From contig SVQA01000007.1 in assembly GCA_015065545.1 (NCBI GenBank), positions 43,349-107,348 of the forward strand: a stretch of DNA of 64,000 nucleotides, written 5' to 3'. The translations under genes and the position numbers were made by a program. The notes under the pieces are model-generated. The model saw only the letters and a list, made by a program, of their open reading frames with translations, had not been told where the DNA came from and did not search any database. This document shows, in pieces, positions 25,795 to 34,938 of this stretch (positions are counted from its first letter, which is position 1; each line of letters opens with the position of its first letter). Origin of the DNA: Oscillospiraceae bacterium. Its GTDB lineage: Bacteria; Bacillota; Clostridia; Oscillospirales; Acutalibacteraceae.

Positions 25795-25861
25795 CAGCAT
25801 CACCTCTGTGGTATATTATGTGAAGATAAAAGATGTGTGAATTAATAAATTCAGTTTTCGG

Positions 25862-25890
25862 TTGAAAATAACATATCTAATTGGTATAAT
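25862..25890 (+). promoter_or_regulatory. Sigma-A promoter of the pseudouridine synthase gene
   Basis: TTGAAA (25862-25867), 17-base spacer, TATAAT (25885-25890), 30 bases before the ATG at 25920. Confidence 0.85.
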
Positions 25891-25919
25891 ATTATTATAT
25901 TTTAAAAAGGCAGATTTTT

Positions 25920-26873
25920 ATGAGAACGATAACTATAAATAAGAATGATGCAAGTCAGAGGCTGGATAAATTTCTTACGAAAAGATTTAAGACTATGCCG
26001 AAATCTCTGATGTATAAATACATACGCACAAAGTACATTAAGCTCAACGGAAAGAAGTGTTCCATTGATGATATACTCAAAGAGGGCGATGTGCTTACCT
26101 TTTACATCAAAGATGAGTTCTTTGAGGTTAAATATGATGAATATGAGTTTATGAAGGCACCTAAAAAGCTCTCGATTATTTATGAGGACGAGAATCTTTT
26201 AATTCTCGACAAACCCGAGGGAGTGCTTGCTCATCCCGACAAAACCTATCATTTTGACTCAATGGTGGCAAGGGTACAGCATTATCTTTATGCAAAGGGT
26301 GAATACGACCCAAAAGCCGAAAACTCCTTCTCGCCTGCTATGGCAAATCGTCTTGACAGAAACACAGGCGGACTTATTATTGCGGCTAAAAACGCAATGG
26401 CTCTCAAGGAGCTTAATGCTCTTATTAAGGAAAGAAACATCAAAAAACTTTATCTTTGCATTTGCGAAGGTGTGCCAAAGAAAAAGGAAGGTCTGCTTAC
26501 AGGCAACCTTACAAAAGATGAAAAAAAGAACAAGGTTTCTGTTAATAAAAACTCGGATGAAGGCAAAGAAATCAAGACAGCTTACAGGGTGCTTGACACA
26601 AACGGCAAGCATTCTCTTGTTGAGATAGATTTGCTTACAGGAAGAACTCACCAGATAAGAGCACACATGGCGTCAATCAGGACACCACTTGCAGGAGATA
26701 CAAAATACGGCGGACATCCTTTGAAGGTAAAGGGTCACACTGGACAAGCTCTGTATTCTTACAAGTTGGCATTCGGTGATTTGGAGGAAAGTTCTCCCCT
26801 CTCCTATTTATCGGGGAAAGTATTTACAGCAAAGAATATTTGGTTTGAAAAAGACGGAAAAGTCGCATTATGA
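25920..26873 (+). CDS. RluD/RluC-family pseudouridine synthase
   Basis: Isomerises uridines to pseudouridine in ribosomal RNA. The protein is 317 aa. An N-terminal S4-like domain covers about residues 12-75 (SQRLDKFLTKRF, KYIRTKYIKLNGKK). The catalytic domain has the motif II NRLDRNTGGLIIAAKN with the essential Asp, the LDKPEGVLAHP segment, and LLTGRTHQIRAHM in motif III. It is a single-gene unit with its own promoter and terminator. Family is certain; the target uridines are not. Confidence 0.93.
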   Translation: MRTITINKNDASQRLDKFLTKRFKTMPKSLMYKYIRTKYIKLNGKKCSIDDILKEGDVLTFYIKDEFFEVKYDEYEFMKAPKKLSIIYEDENLLILDKPEGVLAHPDKTYHFDSMVARVQHYLYAKGEYDPKAENSFSPAMANRLDRNTGGLIIAAKNAMALKELNALIKERNIKKLYLCICEGVPKKKEGLLTGNLTKDEKKNKVSVNKNSDEGKEIKTAYRVLDTNGKHSLVEIDLLTGRTHQIRAHMASIRTPLAGDTKYGGHPLKVKGHTGQALYSYKLAFGDLEESSPLSYLSGKVFTAKNIWFEKDGKVAL

Positions 26874-26890
26874 CTTTTCCGTCGCTTTTT
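26853..26890 (+). terminator. Intrinsic terminator of the pseudouridine synthase gene
   Basis: Perfect 12-bp stem GACGGAAAAGTC, seven-base loop, then GCTTTTT. The hairpin overlaps the last codons and the stop. Confidence 0.92.
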
Positions 26891-26929
26891 AGTTTATCCC
26901 CCTGAATGGCTACGCCATTCTTCCTCCCT

Positions 26930-27775
26930 TTAGGCAAGAGGGACTTGATACTTTATTTGCATAAAGGCTGCCATAGTGCCCCGCTTGCCTGCAGTTGCAC
27001 GATGTGACCAGAGAAGGTCGCTTTGACACTTTGTACAAAGGTCGCTTATAACAATGTTTTCTTCTTTTACGCCTGCTTTAATAAGAATAAGTTTGTTGGC
27101 AAAAGCCAAGTCTATCATAAATTTATCAGGCTTATCTGTCTTCGAAATCACAGGAGTGTCTTTGCCGAAAAGCTTTGCAAACTCATCAGCACAATCAGAG
27201 CTTACCTCGTAACAGCATTTGCCGATAACAGGGCCAATAGCACAAATTAAATCCTTGGGGTTTGTGCCGAATTCCTCGGTCATTTTTTCAACAACTTTTG
27301 CAGATATTTCTCCAACGGTACCTCGCCAGCCTGCATGGGCAAGACCTACTGCTTTCTTATTAGAATCCACGAAAAACACGGGAGTACAATCAGCATAGTA
27401 GGTTACAAGGGTAACCTCCGAGTCGTTTGTAATAAGTGCATCCACAGAGGGCATATCTATAGGCTTATAGATACCTACTCCCCTGTTTCTAGCCGTTACC
27501 TTTCGCACTACTGTCTCGTGAACCTGCTTTGAAGCGGTGAGCGATTCGTACTCAAAGCCTGCTGCTTTGCAGAGTCTTTTGTAATTCTCAATTACATTTT
27601 CGTCAGAGTCGCCTCTGCCGAAGGATAGGTTCATCGATGTGAACTCGCCTTCCGATACACCGCCCAAGCGTGTAGAAAATGCGTGATTGATAAAGGATAA
27701 TTCGTCAAGTTTTTTGTATGTGAGAAAAGGTGTTTCGCCTTCGTTGAGAGTCATTGTTTCTGAGTAAAATTTCAT
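26930..27775 (-). CDS. pgeF: PgeF/YlmD-family multicopper-oxidase-fold protein
   Basis: Member of the DUF152 (laccase-domain) family, shown in other bacteria to be a purine nucleoside phosphorylase or a peptidoglycan editing factor. The protein is 281 aa from the ATG at 27775 (GAGG eight bases upstream). The metal site is visible: KQVHETVV (His), YADCTPVFF (Cys), AHAGWRGTV (His). The SLCTKC-like ISDLCTKCQSDLLWSHRA segment matches the C-terminal signature. It stands alone, convergent with the pseudouridine synthase gene. Confidence 0.9.
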   Translation of the reverse strand: MKFYSETMTLNEGETPFLTYKKLDELSFINHAFSTRLGGVSEGEFTSMNLSFGRGDSDENVIENYKRLCKAAGFEYESLTASKQVHETVVRKVTARNRGVGIYKPIDMPSVDALITNDSEVTLVTYYADCTPVFFVDSNKKAVGLAHAGWRGTVGEISAKVVEKMTEEFGTNPKDLICAIGPVIGKCCYEVSSDCADEFAKLFGKDTPVISKTDKPDKFMIDLAFANKLILIKAGVKEENIVISDLCTKCQSDLLWSHRATAGKRGTMAAFMQIKYQVPLA

Positions 27776-27814
27776 AAGCATCACCTCGTTAGGTTTATTA
27801 TATACCAAAATAAC

Positions 27815-27843
27815 TTGCAAGACAATAATATTCGTGGTATAAT
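27815..27843 (+). promoter_or_regulatory. Sigma-A promoter of the Cys-rich small protein gene
   Basis: TTGCAA (27815-27820), 17-base spacer, TATAAT (27838-27843); AGGAGG follows at 27863-27868 and the ATG at 27875. Confidence 0.85.
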
Positions 27844-27874
27844 CTTTTCATACTTTTTAATCAGGAGGTTCGTG

Positions 27875-28093
27875 ATGTTCGGTAAAAATAAAAAACTTCT
27901 GGGCGCCAATATTCCTCACAACTGCGACTACTGCCAGAACTGTATTGTTGAAGGCGGTAAGAATTTTTGCAAATATAAAAAGGCTATCAATAAAAAGGGC
28001 AAGTGTTCTAAATTTGACTACAATCCCACTATGAGAAAAATGTCTGCCCCCATTATGCTGGAAAAATTTGACGAAAGCGACTTTTCGCTTTAA
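27875..28093 (+). CDS. 72-aa cysteine-rich small protein, probably metal-binding
   Basis: Unrecognised function. It starts at the ATG preceded by AGGAGG; the longer open frame to 27815 covers the promoter. It has five cysteines in CDYCQNC, FCKYKK and GKCSKFDY, a pattern (CxxCxxC...C...C) that suggests a zinc or iron-sulfur site, followed by NPTMRKMSAPIML and an acidic end. I recall similar small proteins in Clostridia as conserved hypotheticals. It has its own consensus promoter and terminator, so it is a dedicated transcription unit. Confidence 0.8.
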   Translation: MFGKNKKLLGANIPHNCDYCQNCIVEGGKNFCKYKKAINKKGKCSKFDYNPTMRKMSAPIMLEKFDESDFSL

Positions 28094-28113
28094 TAATAAC
28101 AGTGCAAATAAGT

Positions 28114-28150
28114 GAACCTCTCTCGATTTCTCGGGAGAGGTTCTTTTTCT
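28114..28150 (+). terminator. Intrinsic terminator after the Cys-rich small protein gene
   Basis: 9-bp stem GAACCTCTC with its complement, then five T residues. It may also serve the convergent sigma-like gene, which ends at 28152. Confidence 0.88.
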
Positions 28151-28151
28151 T

Positions 28152-28445
28152 TTAATAATAGCTTGCGATGTGCTGAAGCTTTTGTTTTGCCCGTTTAATA
28201 TGTCGTGTAACAGTTGAGGGATTAACAGAAAGAGACTCTGCTATATCCTTCATTTTTCTATCTCTTAAATAGTACTCCGTTATACAGAAACGCTGGGTAT
28301 CCGTGAGTTCTTCTTCGAGGGCTTTCTTAAGAATAGACAGCATCTTTTTTCTTCTTTCGTTACCGCTCTGAGCAACGTTAAAATAAGCAAGCATTGATGC
28401 TCTGTCAAAGGCTCCTTCATCACCGGACACTATATTACGCGGCAT
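28152..28445 (-). CDS. Sigma-70 region-4-like DNA-binding protein
   Basis: The protein is 97 aa. The C-terminal half is a sigma region 4-type helix-turn-helix (LTDTQRFCITEYYLRDRKMKDI, then LSVNPSTVTRHIKRAKQKL). There is no region 2, so it cannot act as a complete sigma factor alone; an accessory or regulatory role is more likely. It overlaps the upstream 71-aa gene by 11 bp and is presumably co-translated with it. Confidence 0.75.
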   Translation of the reverse strand: MPRNIVSGDEGAFDRASMLAYFNVAQSGNERRKKMLSILKKALEEELTDTQRFCITEYYLRDRKMKDIAESLSVNPSTVTRHIKRAKQKLQHIASYY

Positions 28446-28650
28446 TTTCTTTACCTCTTGCTATACTTTCAAGATAGTTAGCTGTATGGATACATTCATA
28501 GTAGATAAGCTGGAGCTTTTGAATATTATCCTCAAGTGTGCGTCGCTCGTACATTGATATGTTTTTCAGCTTTTCTTTCATTCGTTTTAGGTTTCGTTTG
28601 ATCTTTTCTGCCTCCTCATAGTATTCTTGTGACCATAAAAAATAATCCAT
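28435..28650 (-). CDS. 71-aa helical protein paired with the sigma-like gene
   Basis: Unrecognised. It is predicted to be all helical and highly charged (EEAEKIKRNLKRMKEKLKN), likely a coiled coil or a small helical hairpin. It is translated from an ATG with GAAGG upstream, has a good promoter at 28740-28768, and overlaps the sigma-region-4-like gene. Pairs of this kind occur in clostridial chromosomes and mobile elements. Its partner protein is the obvious interaction candidate. Confidence 0.68.
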   Translation of the reverse strand: MDYFLWSQEYYEEAEKIKRNLKRMKEKLKNISMYERRTLEDNIQKLQLIYYECIHTANYLESIARGKENAA

Positions 28651-28739
28651 ATACCTTCTCTGTCCTTTCGCTAAACTTCATACTCATAACAAATTGGGGC
28701 GTATTCGTTATTTTGATGTTCGGAGTATCTCCTGTATAT

Positions 28740-28768
28740 ATACTAACAGATTAATTTGTATTTTTCAA
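28740..28768 (-). promoter_or_regulatory. Promoter of the sigma-like gene pair
   Basis: Minus strand TTGAAA (28763-28768), 17-base spacer, TAGTAT (28740-28745). The leader to the ATG at 28650 is about 85 bases. Confidence 0.65.
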
Positions 28769-28801
28769 GAGTTTTTCGAATATTTGTTCGGTTTTGTTAA
28801 G

Positions 28802-28833
28802 AAAAAATTGCACCGCTTTAATTTGCGGTGCAA
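28802..28833 (-). terminator. Intrinsic terminator of the typA-exonuclease operon
   Basis: Perfect 9-bp stem TTGCACCGC, eight-base loop, then six T residues on the minus strand, 36 bases past the exonuclease stop. Confidence 0.92.
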
Positions 28834-28868
28834 AAAATGATATAAATAAATTAAGATTTTATGGGTTT

Positions 28869-29756
28869 TCAGGTATTATCGGAAGTTTGTACTTCTTCAA
28901 CTTTAGGCTCTTCAATCACAGGAGGCTCTAAAATCTTTTTTGTAAAGACTATTCCCTCGTACTTCTGCTTAACAAAAACCTGACCTGCAAATTCATTTTT
29001 GCATTCGGGACATACAAAGAAGGCTTTGAAGCTTCGGCTTTTAACATTCCACTTGGATTTCTGCACACAGCGTGCACCGCACTCGGGACAATCAAAGAAC
29101 ATCTGAGATCGGTCAACAAGAGGATTGCGTAGGTCTGTAATATGTTTTGACTTAAATGTTAATTTACGATAAAACTCCGGGTCTGCGGCATCCTCAACAA
29201 ATTCATCAAAAACCGATTTTTTATATAGCTTTTTAAAGCATAAAGCACTAAGCTCGGCATCTGACAAAGCACGATGATGTTCAAACTCCTGAGTTATCTG
29301 TACAAGCTCTGCACAGGTGGAAAGTCCGAGCTGACGTGATGCACTGCCAACGCCCAAGATGTGCTCACAGTAACTCTGCAAATCGCAATATCGGGTTATA
29401 AAGGGAAGCTTGTCCGAGCCTGTAAAATAATTCTGATTTTCAAGAAGTGCAAGCAAATCTGACGTACTCCAGGTCATAAGTATGCTATCACCCAAAAAAT
29501 CAGCGAAATCACTTATTGCCTGAGAAAACGTATATTCTGCAGCCTTTAAATCATCAAAAGTAAGGTTTGTAAGCTTTCTGACAAAGGAATTCATAAACTT
29601 TCCGATAGAGGGCTTAACGAGCACACTGAAGCTGTCGATGATATTTCTGTTATCATCGACCTTCACTGCACCAAATTCAAATATCTCGTTAATGTATTTA
29701 CCCCGCTTTTTGCTGAAAGCGGCATTCCACTCTAAATCGAGAATTACAAAACTCAT
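28869..29756 (-). CDS. DEDDh-type 3'-5' exonuclease with C-terminal zinc ribbon
   Basis: The protein is 295 aa. The N-terminal DnaQ-like exonuclease domain covers about residues 1-180: Exo I FVILDLEWN (D6, E8), the Exo II region around TFSQAISDFADFLG, and Exo III EFEHHRALSDAE with catalytic His and Asp. Residues 215-255 form a zinc ribbon, FDCPECGARC and FVCPECKNEF. The C-terminal tail is acidic and Pro-rich. Its ATG overlaps the typA stop (ATGA), so the two are co-translated. The substrate could be RNA or DNA; the family resembles KapD-type exonucleases. Confidence 0.85.
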   Translation of the reverse strand: MSFVILDLEWNAAFSKKRGKYINEIFEFGAVKVDDNRNIIDSFSVLVKPSIGKFMNSFVRKLTNLTFDDLKAAEYTFSQAISDFADFLGDSILMTWSTSDLLALLENQNYFTGSDKLPFITRYCDLQSYCEHILGVGSASRQLGLSTCAELVQITQEFEHHRALSDAELSALCFKKLYKKSVFDEFVEDAADPEFYRKLTFKSKHITDLRNPLVDRSQMFFDCPECGARCVQKSKWNVKSRSFKAFFVCPECKNEFAGQVFVKQKYEGIVFTKKILEPPVIEEPKVEEVQTSDNT

Positions 29757-31573
29757 TTACGAAAAGCCTTCTTCATTCTAAGTTCTTTTGAAAGTATGGT
29801 TTTACGCATACGGATGGATTCGGGAGTAACCTCTACAAGCTCGTCATCTGCGATAAACTCAAGGCACTGCTCCAGTGACATAATTGTGGGAGGAGTAAGC
29901 TTGAGAGCATCGTCGGAGCCTGAAGCACGGGTGTTTGTCATGTGTTTACGCTTGCAGACATTTACTGTCATATCCTCGGACTTGGGATTCTCTCCTACAA
30001 TCATACCCTCGTAGACCTCTACACCTGCACCGATGAAAAGTCTGCCACGCTCCTGAGCCTGATAAAGACCATAGGCAACGCTCTCTCCTGATTCGTGAGC
30101 AATAAGAGAACCTTTGTGACGGGTTATAATCTCGCCCTTTAAGGGCTCATAACAATCAAAAACACTGTTCATAATGCCGTTACCGTTTGTATCGGTAAGG
30201 AATTCGGGACGATAGCCCATAAGTCCCCTTGAGGGAATTCGGAATTCAATGTGGGTCATATTGCTGCCCGCTCTGGCACCCATATTGATAAGCTCGCCCT
30301 TACGAGAGCCGAGCTTCTCCATAACAGGTCCAACATAACTATCCGGCACTTCAATCATCAGATACTCCATAGGCTCACAGGTTACACCATCGATAACCTT
30401 TGTAATAACCTGAGGACGAGAAACCTGAAACTCGTAGCCCTGACGACGCATAGTTTCGATAAGGATTGAAAGATGAAGCTCGCCTCGCCCTGATACCTTG
30501 AAGGTATCAGTGGAGTCGGTTTCTTCAACTCTTAGTGCAACGTTTGTTTCTATCTCGCGGAAAAGTCTGTCACGAAGATTACGGGATGTAACGAACTTAC
30601 CTTCTCTGCCTGCAAAGGGGCTGTTATTAACAATAAAATTCATTGAAACGGTAGGCTCATCAATCTTTATAAACGGCAGAGGCTCAACGCAGTCAACACC
30701 ACAAATAGTTTCGCCTATATTGATGTCGCCTATACCGCTGACACATACGATATCGCCGATTGTGGCACTATCGGTTTCTACTCTCTGGAGTCCCTGAAAC
30801 TCGTAAAGCTTTGCAATTTTAACCTTTTTCTGTGTGCCGTCTGCACAGCAGATGACTGCCTGCTGACCTGCTTTAACAGATCCACGCTCAACTCTGCCGA
30901 TACCAATTCTGCCAACATACTCGTCATAGTCAATATTGGAAAGAAGAAGCTGAAGTCCGCCTTCTGCGTCGCCTGTGGGAGCAGGAACCTCCTCTATAAT
31001 CTTCTCAAAGAGAGGACGCATATCCGTACCCTGCTCGTGGAAATCCAGCATTGCAAAGCCTTCTCTGGCAGAAGCATATACCACAGGGAATTCAAGCTGG
31101 TCATCGTCAGCACCAAGCTCGATGAAAAGGTCAAGCACTTCATCGATAACCTCTTCAGGTCTTGCACCGGTACGGTCGATTTTATTTACAACAACGATTA
31201 CCTTTTTCTTAAGTCCCAAAGCCTTTTTAAGAACGAATCTTGTTTGGGGCATACAGCCTTCGAAAGCATCAACAAGAAGCAAAACGCCGTCTACCATCAT
31301 AAGAATTCGCTCTACCTCACCGCCGAAATCTGCGTGACCGGGGGTGTCTACGATATTAATTTTAACATCGCCACACATTACTGCTGTATTTTTTGAGAGG
31401 ATTGTGATACCTCTCTCTCGTTCCAAATCATTGGAGTCCATTACTCGCTCTGCAACAACCTCGTTTGTACGGAAAATTCCACTCTGACGCAGAAGCTGGT
31501 CAACAAGAGTTGTTTTACCGTGGTCAACATGGGCAATAATGGCTACATTTCTTAAACTCTTATTCTCACTCAC
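29753..31573 (-). CDS. typA: Ribosome-associated GTPase TypA/BipA
   Basis: Translational GTPase that helps ribosome assembly and stress adaptation. The protein is 606 aa, normal length. G1 [10 protein letters not shown] is at residues 15-24, G2 is RGITI, G3 is DTPGHADF, and G4 is NKID. EF-G-like domains III and V and the TypA-specific C-terminal domain follow ([24 protein letters not shown] stretch). The start codon is GTG at 31571-31573 with AGGG eight bases upstream. It leads a two-gene operon with the exonuclease. Confidence 0.96.
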   Translation of the reverse strand: MSENKSLRNVAIIAHVDHGKTTLVDQLLRQSGIFRTNEVVAERVMDSNDLERERGITILSKNTAVMCGDVKINIVDTPGHADFGGEVERILMMVDGVLLLVDAFEGCMPQTRFVLKKALGLKKKVIVVVNKIDRTGARPEEVIDEVLDLFIELGADDDQLEFPVVYASAREGFAMLDFHEQGTDMRPLFEKIIEEVPAPTGDAEGGLQLLLSNIDYDEYVGRIGIGRVERGSVKAGQQAVICCADGTQKKVKIAKLYEFQGLQRVETDSATIGDIVCVSGIGDINIGETICGVDCVEPLPFIKIDEPTVSMNFIVNNSPFAGREGKFVTSRNLRDRLFREIETNVALRVEETDSTDTFKVSGRGELHLSILIETMRRQGYEFQVSRPQVITKVIDGVTCEPMEYLMIEVPDSYVGPVMEKLGSRKGELINMGARAGSNMTHIEFRIPSRGLMGYRPEFLTDTNGNGIMNSVFDCYEPLKGEIITRHKGSLIAHESGESVAYGLYQAQERGRLFIGAGVEVYEGMIVGENPKSEDMTVNVCKRKHMTNTRASGSDDALKLTPPTIMSLEQCLEFIADDELVEVTPESIRMRKTILSKELRMKKAFRK

Positions 31574-31705
31574 AATATCATCCCTATTTTATAAAATTCC
31601 AATTTAGGATTATATCACAATACGACATAAAATACTATGGTAATATTATATGAAAATTATTCTATATGAAGCTATGATATTAGAATAGGAAGTATTTATT
31701 TTTTC

Positions 31706-31734
31706 TTTACATTAGAATTAAGTTGTTATATAAT
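31706..31734 (+). promoter_or_regulatory. Promoter of the acn-icd-rex operon
   Basis: TTTACA (31706-31711), 17-base spacer, TATAAT (31729-31734). TTGTTA, the half-site of clostridial Rex operators, occupies 31723-31728 directly against the -10 box; the second half-site is not evident. Confidence 0.65.
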
Positions 31735-31773
31735 ATATTATGTATTTTTATATTATATAAAGGAGGAATCCGT

Positions 31774-33711
31774 ATGGGCTATACTATTGCGGAAAAAATC
31801 ATTAAGGCTCATCTTGTGGAAGGCGAGATGATAAAGGGTACAGACGTTGCTCTTAAAATCGACCAGACTCTTACTCAGGATGCTACAGGTACTATGGCAT
31901 ACCTTGAGTTTGAAGCTATGGGTGTACCCAGAGTTAAAACTGAAAGAAGTGTTGCTTACATAGATCACAACACATTACAGACAGGTTTTGAGAATGCTGA
32001 CGACCACAGATTCATTCAGTCTGTGTGCAAAAAGCACGGCATATATTTCTCCAGACCAGGTAACGGTATCTGCCATCAGGTACACCTTGAGAGATTCTCA
32101 AAGCCCGGCAAAACACTTATCGGCTCTGACAGTCATACTCCCACAGGCGGCGGTATCGGTATGCTGGCTATCGGTGCAGGCGGACTTGATGTTGCAGTTG
32201 CTATGGGCGGCGGTGCATATCACATCACAATGCCCGAAATGGTAAGAGTTAACCTTACAGGAAAGTATCAGCCTTGGGTTTCTGCAAAAGATATTATTCT
32301 TGAAGTACTCCGTCTGCTCTCTGTTAAGGGCGGCGTTGGCAAGATTATCGAATACGGCGGCGAGGGTGTTAAGACTCTGACTGTTCCCGAGAGAGCTACA
32401 ATCACCAATATGGGTGCAGAGCTTGGTGCTACTACATCTATCTTCCCTGCTGACGAAATCACAAAGTCCTTCCTTGAAGCACAGAATCGTGTTGAGGACT
32501 ACACAGAGCTTTTTGCTGACGAGGATGCAGTTTACGACAAGGTTATTGACATTGACCTTTCTACTCTTGTTCCTATGGCAGCTTGTCCTCACAGCCCTGA
32601 CAACATCAAAACTATTGAAGAGATTGGTGCAAAAGAAGTTCATCAGGTATGCATTGGCTCCTGCACAAATTCATCATACCTTGATTTGATGCGTGTAGCC
32701 GCAATCCTTAAAGGCAAGACAGTATCTCCTAAAGTTTCTCTTTCTATTGCTCCCGGCTCAAAGCAGGTATTCAATATGCTGGCTCAAAACGGTGCTCTTG
32801 CAGACCTTATCTCTGCAGGTGCAAGAATTCTTGAGTGCGCTTGCGGTCCCTGCATCGGTATGGGTCAGTCTCCCAATTCTGCAGGTATCTCTCTGCGAAC
32901 ATTCAACAGAAACTTCGAGGGCAGAAGCGGTACTGCTGACGGTCAGATTTACCTTGTATCCCCCGAGACTGCTGCTGCATCTGCTTTGACAGGTGTATTC
33001 ACAGATCCCAGAACTCTCGGTGATGCAGTTGAAATTAAGCTCCCCGAAAAATTCCTTATCAACGACAATATGATTATCGAGCCTGCTACAGAAGCAGAGA
33101 TGAACAGCGTTGAGGTGCTTCGCGGTCCCAATATCAAGCCCTTCCCCACAACCAAGCCTATGGAGGAAACTATTGAGGCTTCTGTTGCTCTTAAGGTTCA
33201 GGACAACATCACAACAGACCACATTATGCCCGCAGGTGCAAAGATTCTTCCCCTGCGCAGTAACATTCCTGCGATCTCTGAACATTGCTTCACAGTTTGC
33301 GACAAGGAGTTCCCTGCAAGAGCAAAGGCACTTGGCTCCTCCATCATTGTAGGCGGCAACAACTACGGTCAGGGCTCTTCCAGAGAGCACGCAGCACTTG
33401 CACCTCTTTACCTCGGTGTTAAGGCTGTGCTTGTGAAGAGCTTTGCAAGAATTCACAGAGCTAACCTAATCAATGCAGGTATTCTTCCCCTTGAGTTTGC
33501 AAACGAGGCAGATTATGACGAGATCGCTCTCGGCAATGAAATCGTAATGCCTAATGTTCGCGATATTATCACAAAGGGCGGAGATGTTATTATCGAGAAC
33601 AAGACTACTGGCAAGACAATTGTTGCCAAGTGTGAGCTGACACAGAGAATGAGAGACATCATTCTTGCAGGCGGTCTCTTAAACTACACAAAGGAGCAGA
33701 ACAATGGATAA
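31774..33711 (+). CDS. acn: Aconitate hydratase
   Basis: [4Fe-4S] enzyme converting citrate to isocitrate. The protein is 645 aa from the ATG at 31774, with AGGAGG upstream. Cluster cysteines are visible in IGSCTNSS and CACGPCIG, and substrate-binding segments in [13 protein letters not shown] and [14 protein letters not shown]. The length and sequence fit the shorter, mitochondrial-like bacterial aconitases rather than the roughly 900-aa AcnA type. It is the first gene of the acn-icd-rex operon and overlaps icd by 8 bp. No citrate synthase gene is in the window. Confidence 0.95.
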   Translation: MGYTIAEKIIKAHLVEGEMIKGTDVALKIDQTLTQDATGTMAYLEFEAMGVPRVKTERSVAYIDHNTLQTGFENADDHRFIQSVCKKHGIYFSRPGNGICHQVHLERFSKPGKTLIGSDSHTPTGGGIGMLAIGAGGLDVAVAMGGGAYHITMPEMVRVNLTGKYQPWVSAKDIILEVLRLLSVKGGVGKIIEYGGEGVKTLTVPERATITNMGAELGATTSIFPADEITKSFLEAQNRVEDYTELFADEDAVYDKVIDIDLSTLVPMAACPHSPDNIKTIEEIGAKEVHQVCIGSCTNSSYLDLMRVAAILKGKTVSPKVSLSIAPGSKQVFNMLAQNGALADLISAGARILECACGPCIGMGQSPNSAGISLRTFNRNFEGRSGTADGQIYLVSPETAAASALTGVFTDPRTLGDAVEIKLPEKFLINDNMIIEPATEAEMNSVEVLRGPNIKPFPTTKPMEETIEASVALKVQDNITTDHIMPAGAKILPLRSNIPAISEHCFTVCDKEFPARAKALGSSIIVGGNNYGQGSSREHAALAPLYLGVKAVLVKSFARIHRANLINAGILPLEFANEADYDEIALGNEIVMPNVRDIITKGGDVIIENKTTGKTIVAKCELTQRMRDIILAGGLLNYTKEQNNG

Positions 33712-34915
33712 GATTAAAATGACCACCCCTCTTGTTGAGATGGATGGCGACGAAATGACAAGAATCATCTGGTCTATGATTAAAGAGGAGCTTATTCTCC
33801 CCTTTGTTGACCTTAATTCCGAATATTATGACTTGGGCCTTGAAAACAGAAACGCAACCGACGATCAGGTTACTGTTGACAGTGCAGAGGCTACAAAGAA
33901 ATACGGCGTTGCAGTTAAGTGTGCTACAATAACTCCCAATGCTGCAAGAATGACAGAGTATGACCTCAAGCAGATGTGGAAATCCCCTAACGGTACCATA
34001 AGAGCTATTCTTGACGGAACTGTTTTCAGAGCTCCTATTCTTGTTAAAGGTGTTGTTCCTTTCATTCCCACTTGGACAAAGCCAATAACAATCGCAAGAC
34101 ACGCATACGGCGATGTTTATAAAAATACAGAGATGAAGGCTCCTGCAGGCTCCAAGGCTGAGCTTTGTGTAACAGACAAAGACGGCAACGAGACCCGCTC
34201 CACAATTATGGAGTTTAAGGGTGACGGTATTGTTCAGGGTATGCACAATACCGACAAGAGCATTTCTTCCTTTGCTCGCTCCTGTTTTAACTATGCACTT
34301 GCTACAAAACAGGATGTATGGTTCTCCTCCAAGGATACCATCAGTAAAATTTATGACCACAACTTCAAGGATATTTTCCAAGCTATATATGATAGCGAAT
34401 ACAAAGAGAAGTTCGAGGCTGCAGGTATTGAATACTTCTATACTCTCATCGACGATGCAGTTGCTCGTGTAATCAGAAGCAACGGCGGTTACATCTGGGC
34501 TTGCAAAAACTACGACGGCGACGTTATGAGTGATATGGTTGCTACTGCATTCGGTTCTCTTGCTATGATGACAAGTGTGCTTGTTTCTCCCGACGGTGTT
34601 TACGAGTACGAGGCAGCACACGGCACAGTTCAGCGCCATTACTACAAGCACCTCAAGGGTGAAGAAACCTCCACAAACTCTGTTGCTACTATCTTTGCTT
34701 GGAGCGGTGCACTGAGAAAACGCGGTGAGCTTGACGGCAACAATGAACTGATGCACTTTGCTGATATGCTGGAAAAAGCTACAACAGATACCATTGAAAG
34801 CGGTATTATGACCGGTGACCTTTACCTTATCTCTACACTTGAAGAGAAAAAGAAGGTAAACACACAGGATTTTCTCAAAGAAATCGGCAAAAAGCTTGCA
34901 GAGCTTATGGCTTAA
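33704..34915 (+). CDS. icd: NADP-dependent isocitrate dehydrogenase, eukaryotic-like type
   Basis: Oxidative decarboxylation of isocitrate to 2-oxoglutarate with production of NADPH. The protein is 403 aa. It begins [21 protein letters not shown], the signature of the homodimeric eukaryotic-like subfamily rather than of E. coli Icd. Substrate-binding residues lie in [20 protein letters not shown], and the metal-binding region in [29 protein letters not shown] sequence. AAGGAG precedes the ATG inside the acn reading frame. With acn it supplies 2-oxoglutarate for glutamate. Confidence 0.95.
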   Translation: MDKIKMTTPLVEMDGDEMTRIIWSMIKEELILPFVDLNSEYYDLGLENRNATDDQVTVDSAEATKKYGVAVKCATITPNAARMTEYDLKQMWKSPNGTIRAILDGTVFRAPILVKGVVPFIPTWTKPITIARHAYGDVYKNTEMKAPAGSKAELCVTDKDGNETRSTIMEFKGDGIVQGMHNTDKSISSFARSCFNYALATKQDVWFSSKDTISKIYDHNFKDIFQAIYDSEYKEKFEAAGIEYFYTLIDDAVARVIRSNGGYIWACKNYDGDVMSDMVATAFGSLAMMTSVLVSPDGVYEYEAAHGTVQRHYYKHLKGEETSTNSVATIFAWSGALRKRGELDGNNELMHFADMLEKATTDTIESGIMTGDLYLISTLEEKKKVNTQDFLKEIGKKLAELMA

Positions 34916-34938
34916 AAAACACTTATAGGAGGATAATT

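Noticed and set aside
25652..25800. Sigma-E promoter directly before the SpoVM-like unit
   Set aside because: CATAATAT is present about 20 bases upstream of the first gene, but no -35 element fits at the right spacing; a poor sigma-A-like match also exists, so no promoter is claimed.
25568..25840. 90-codon plus-strand open frame
   Set aside because: No ribosome-binding site; it overlaps the rluD-family promoter region and lies opposite the two coupled micro-genes, whose signals are far better.
31723..31740. Complete Rex operator upstream of acn
   Set aside because: Only one half-site TTGTTA is convincing; the expected complementary half is absent from the next 18 bases.
33659..34756. 365-codon open frame opposite icd
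   Set aside because: Fully antisense to a certain gene, Cys-rich and without domain; the codon bias of icd explains it.
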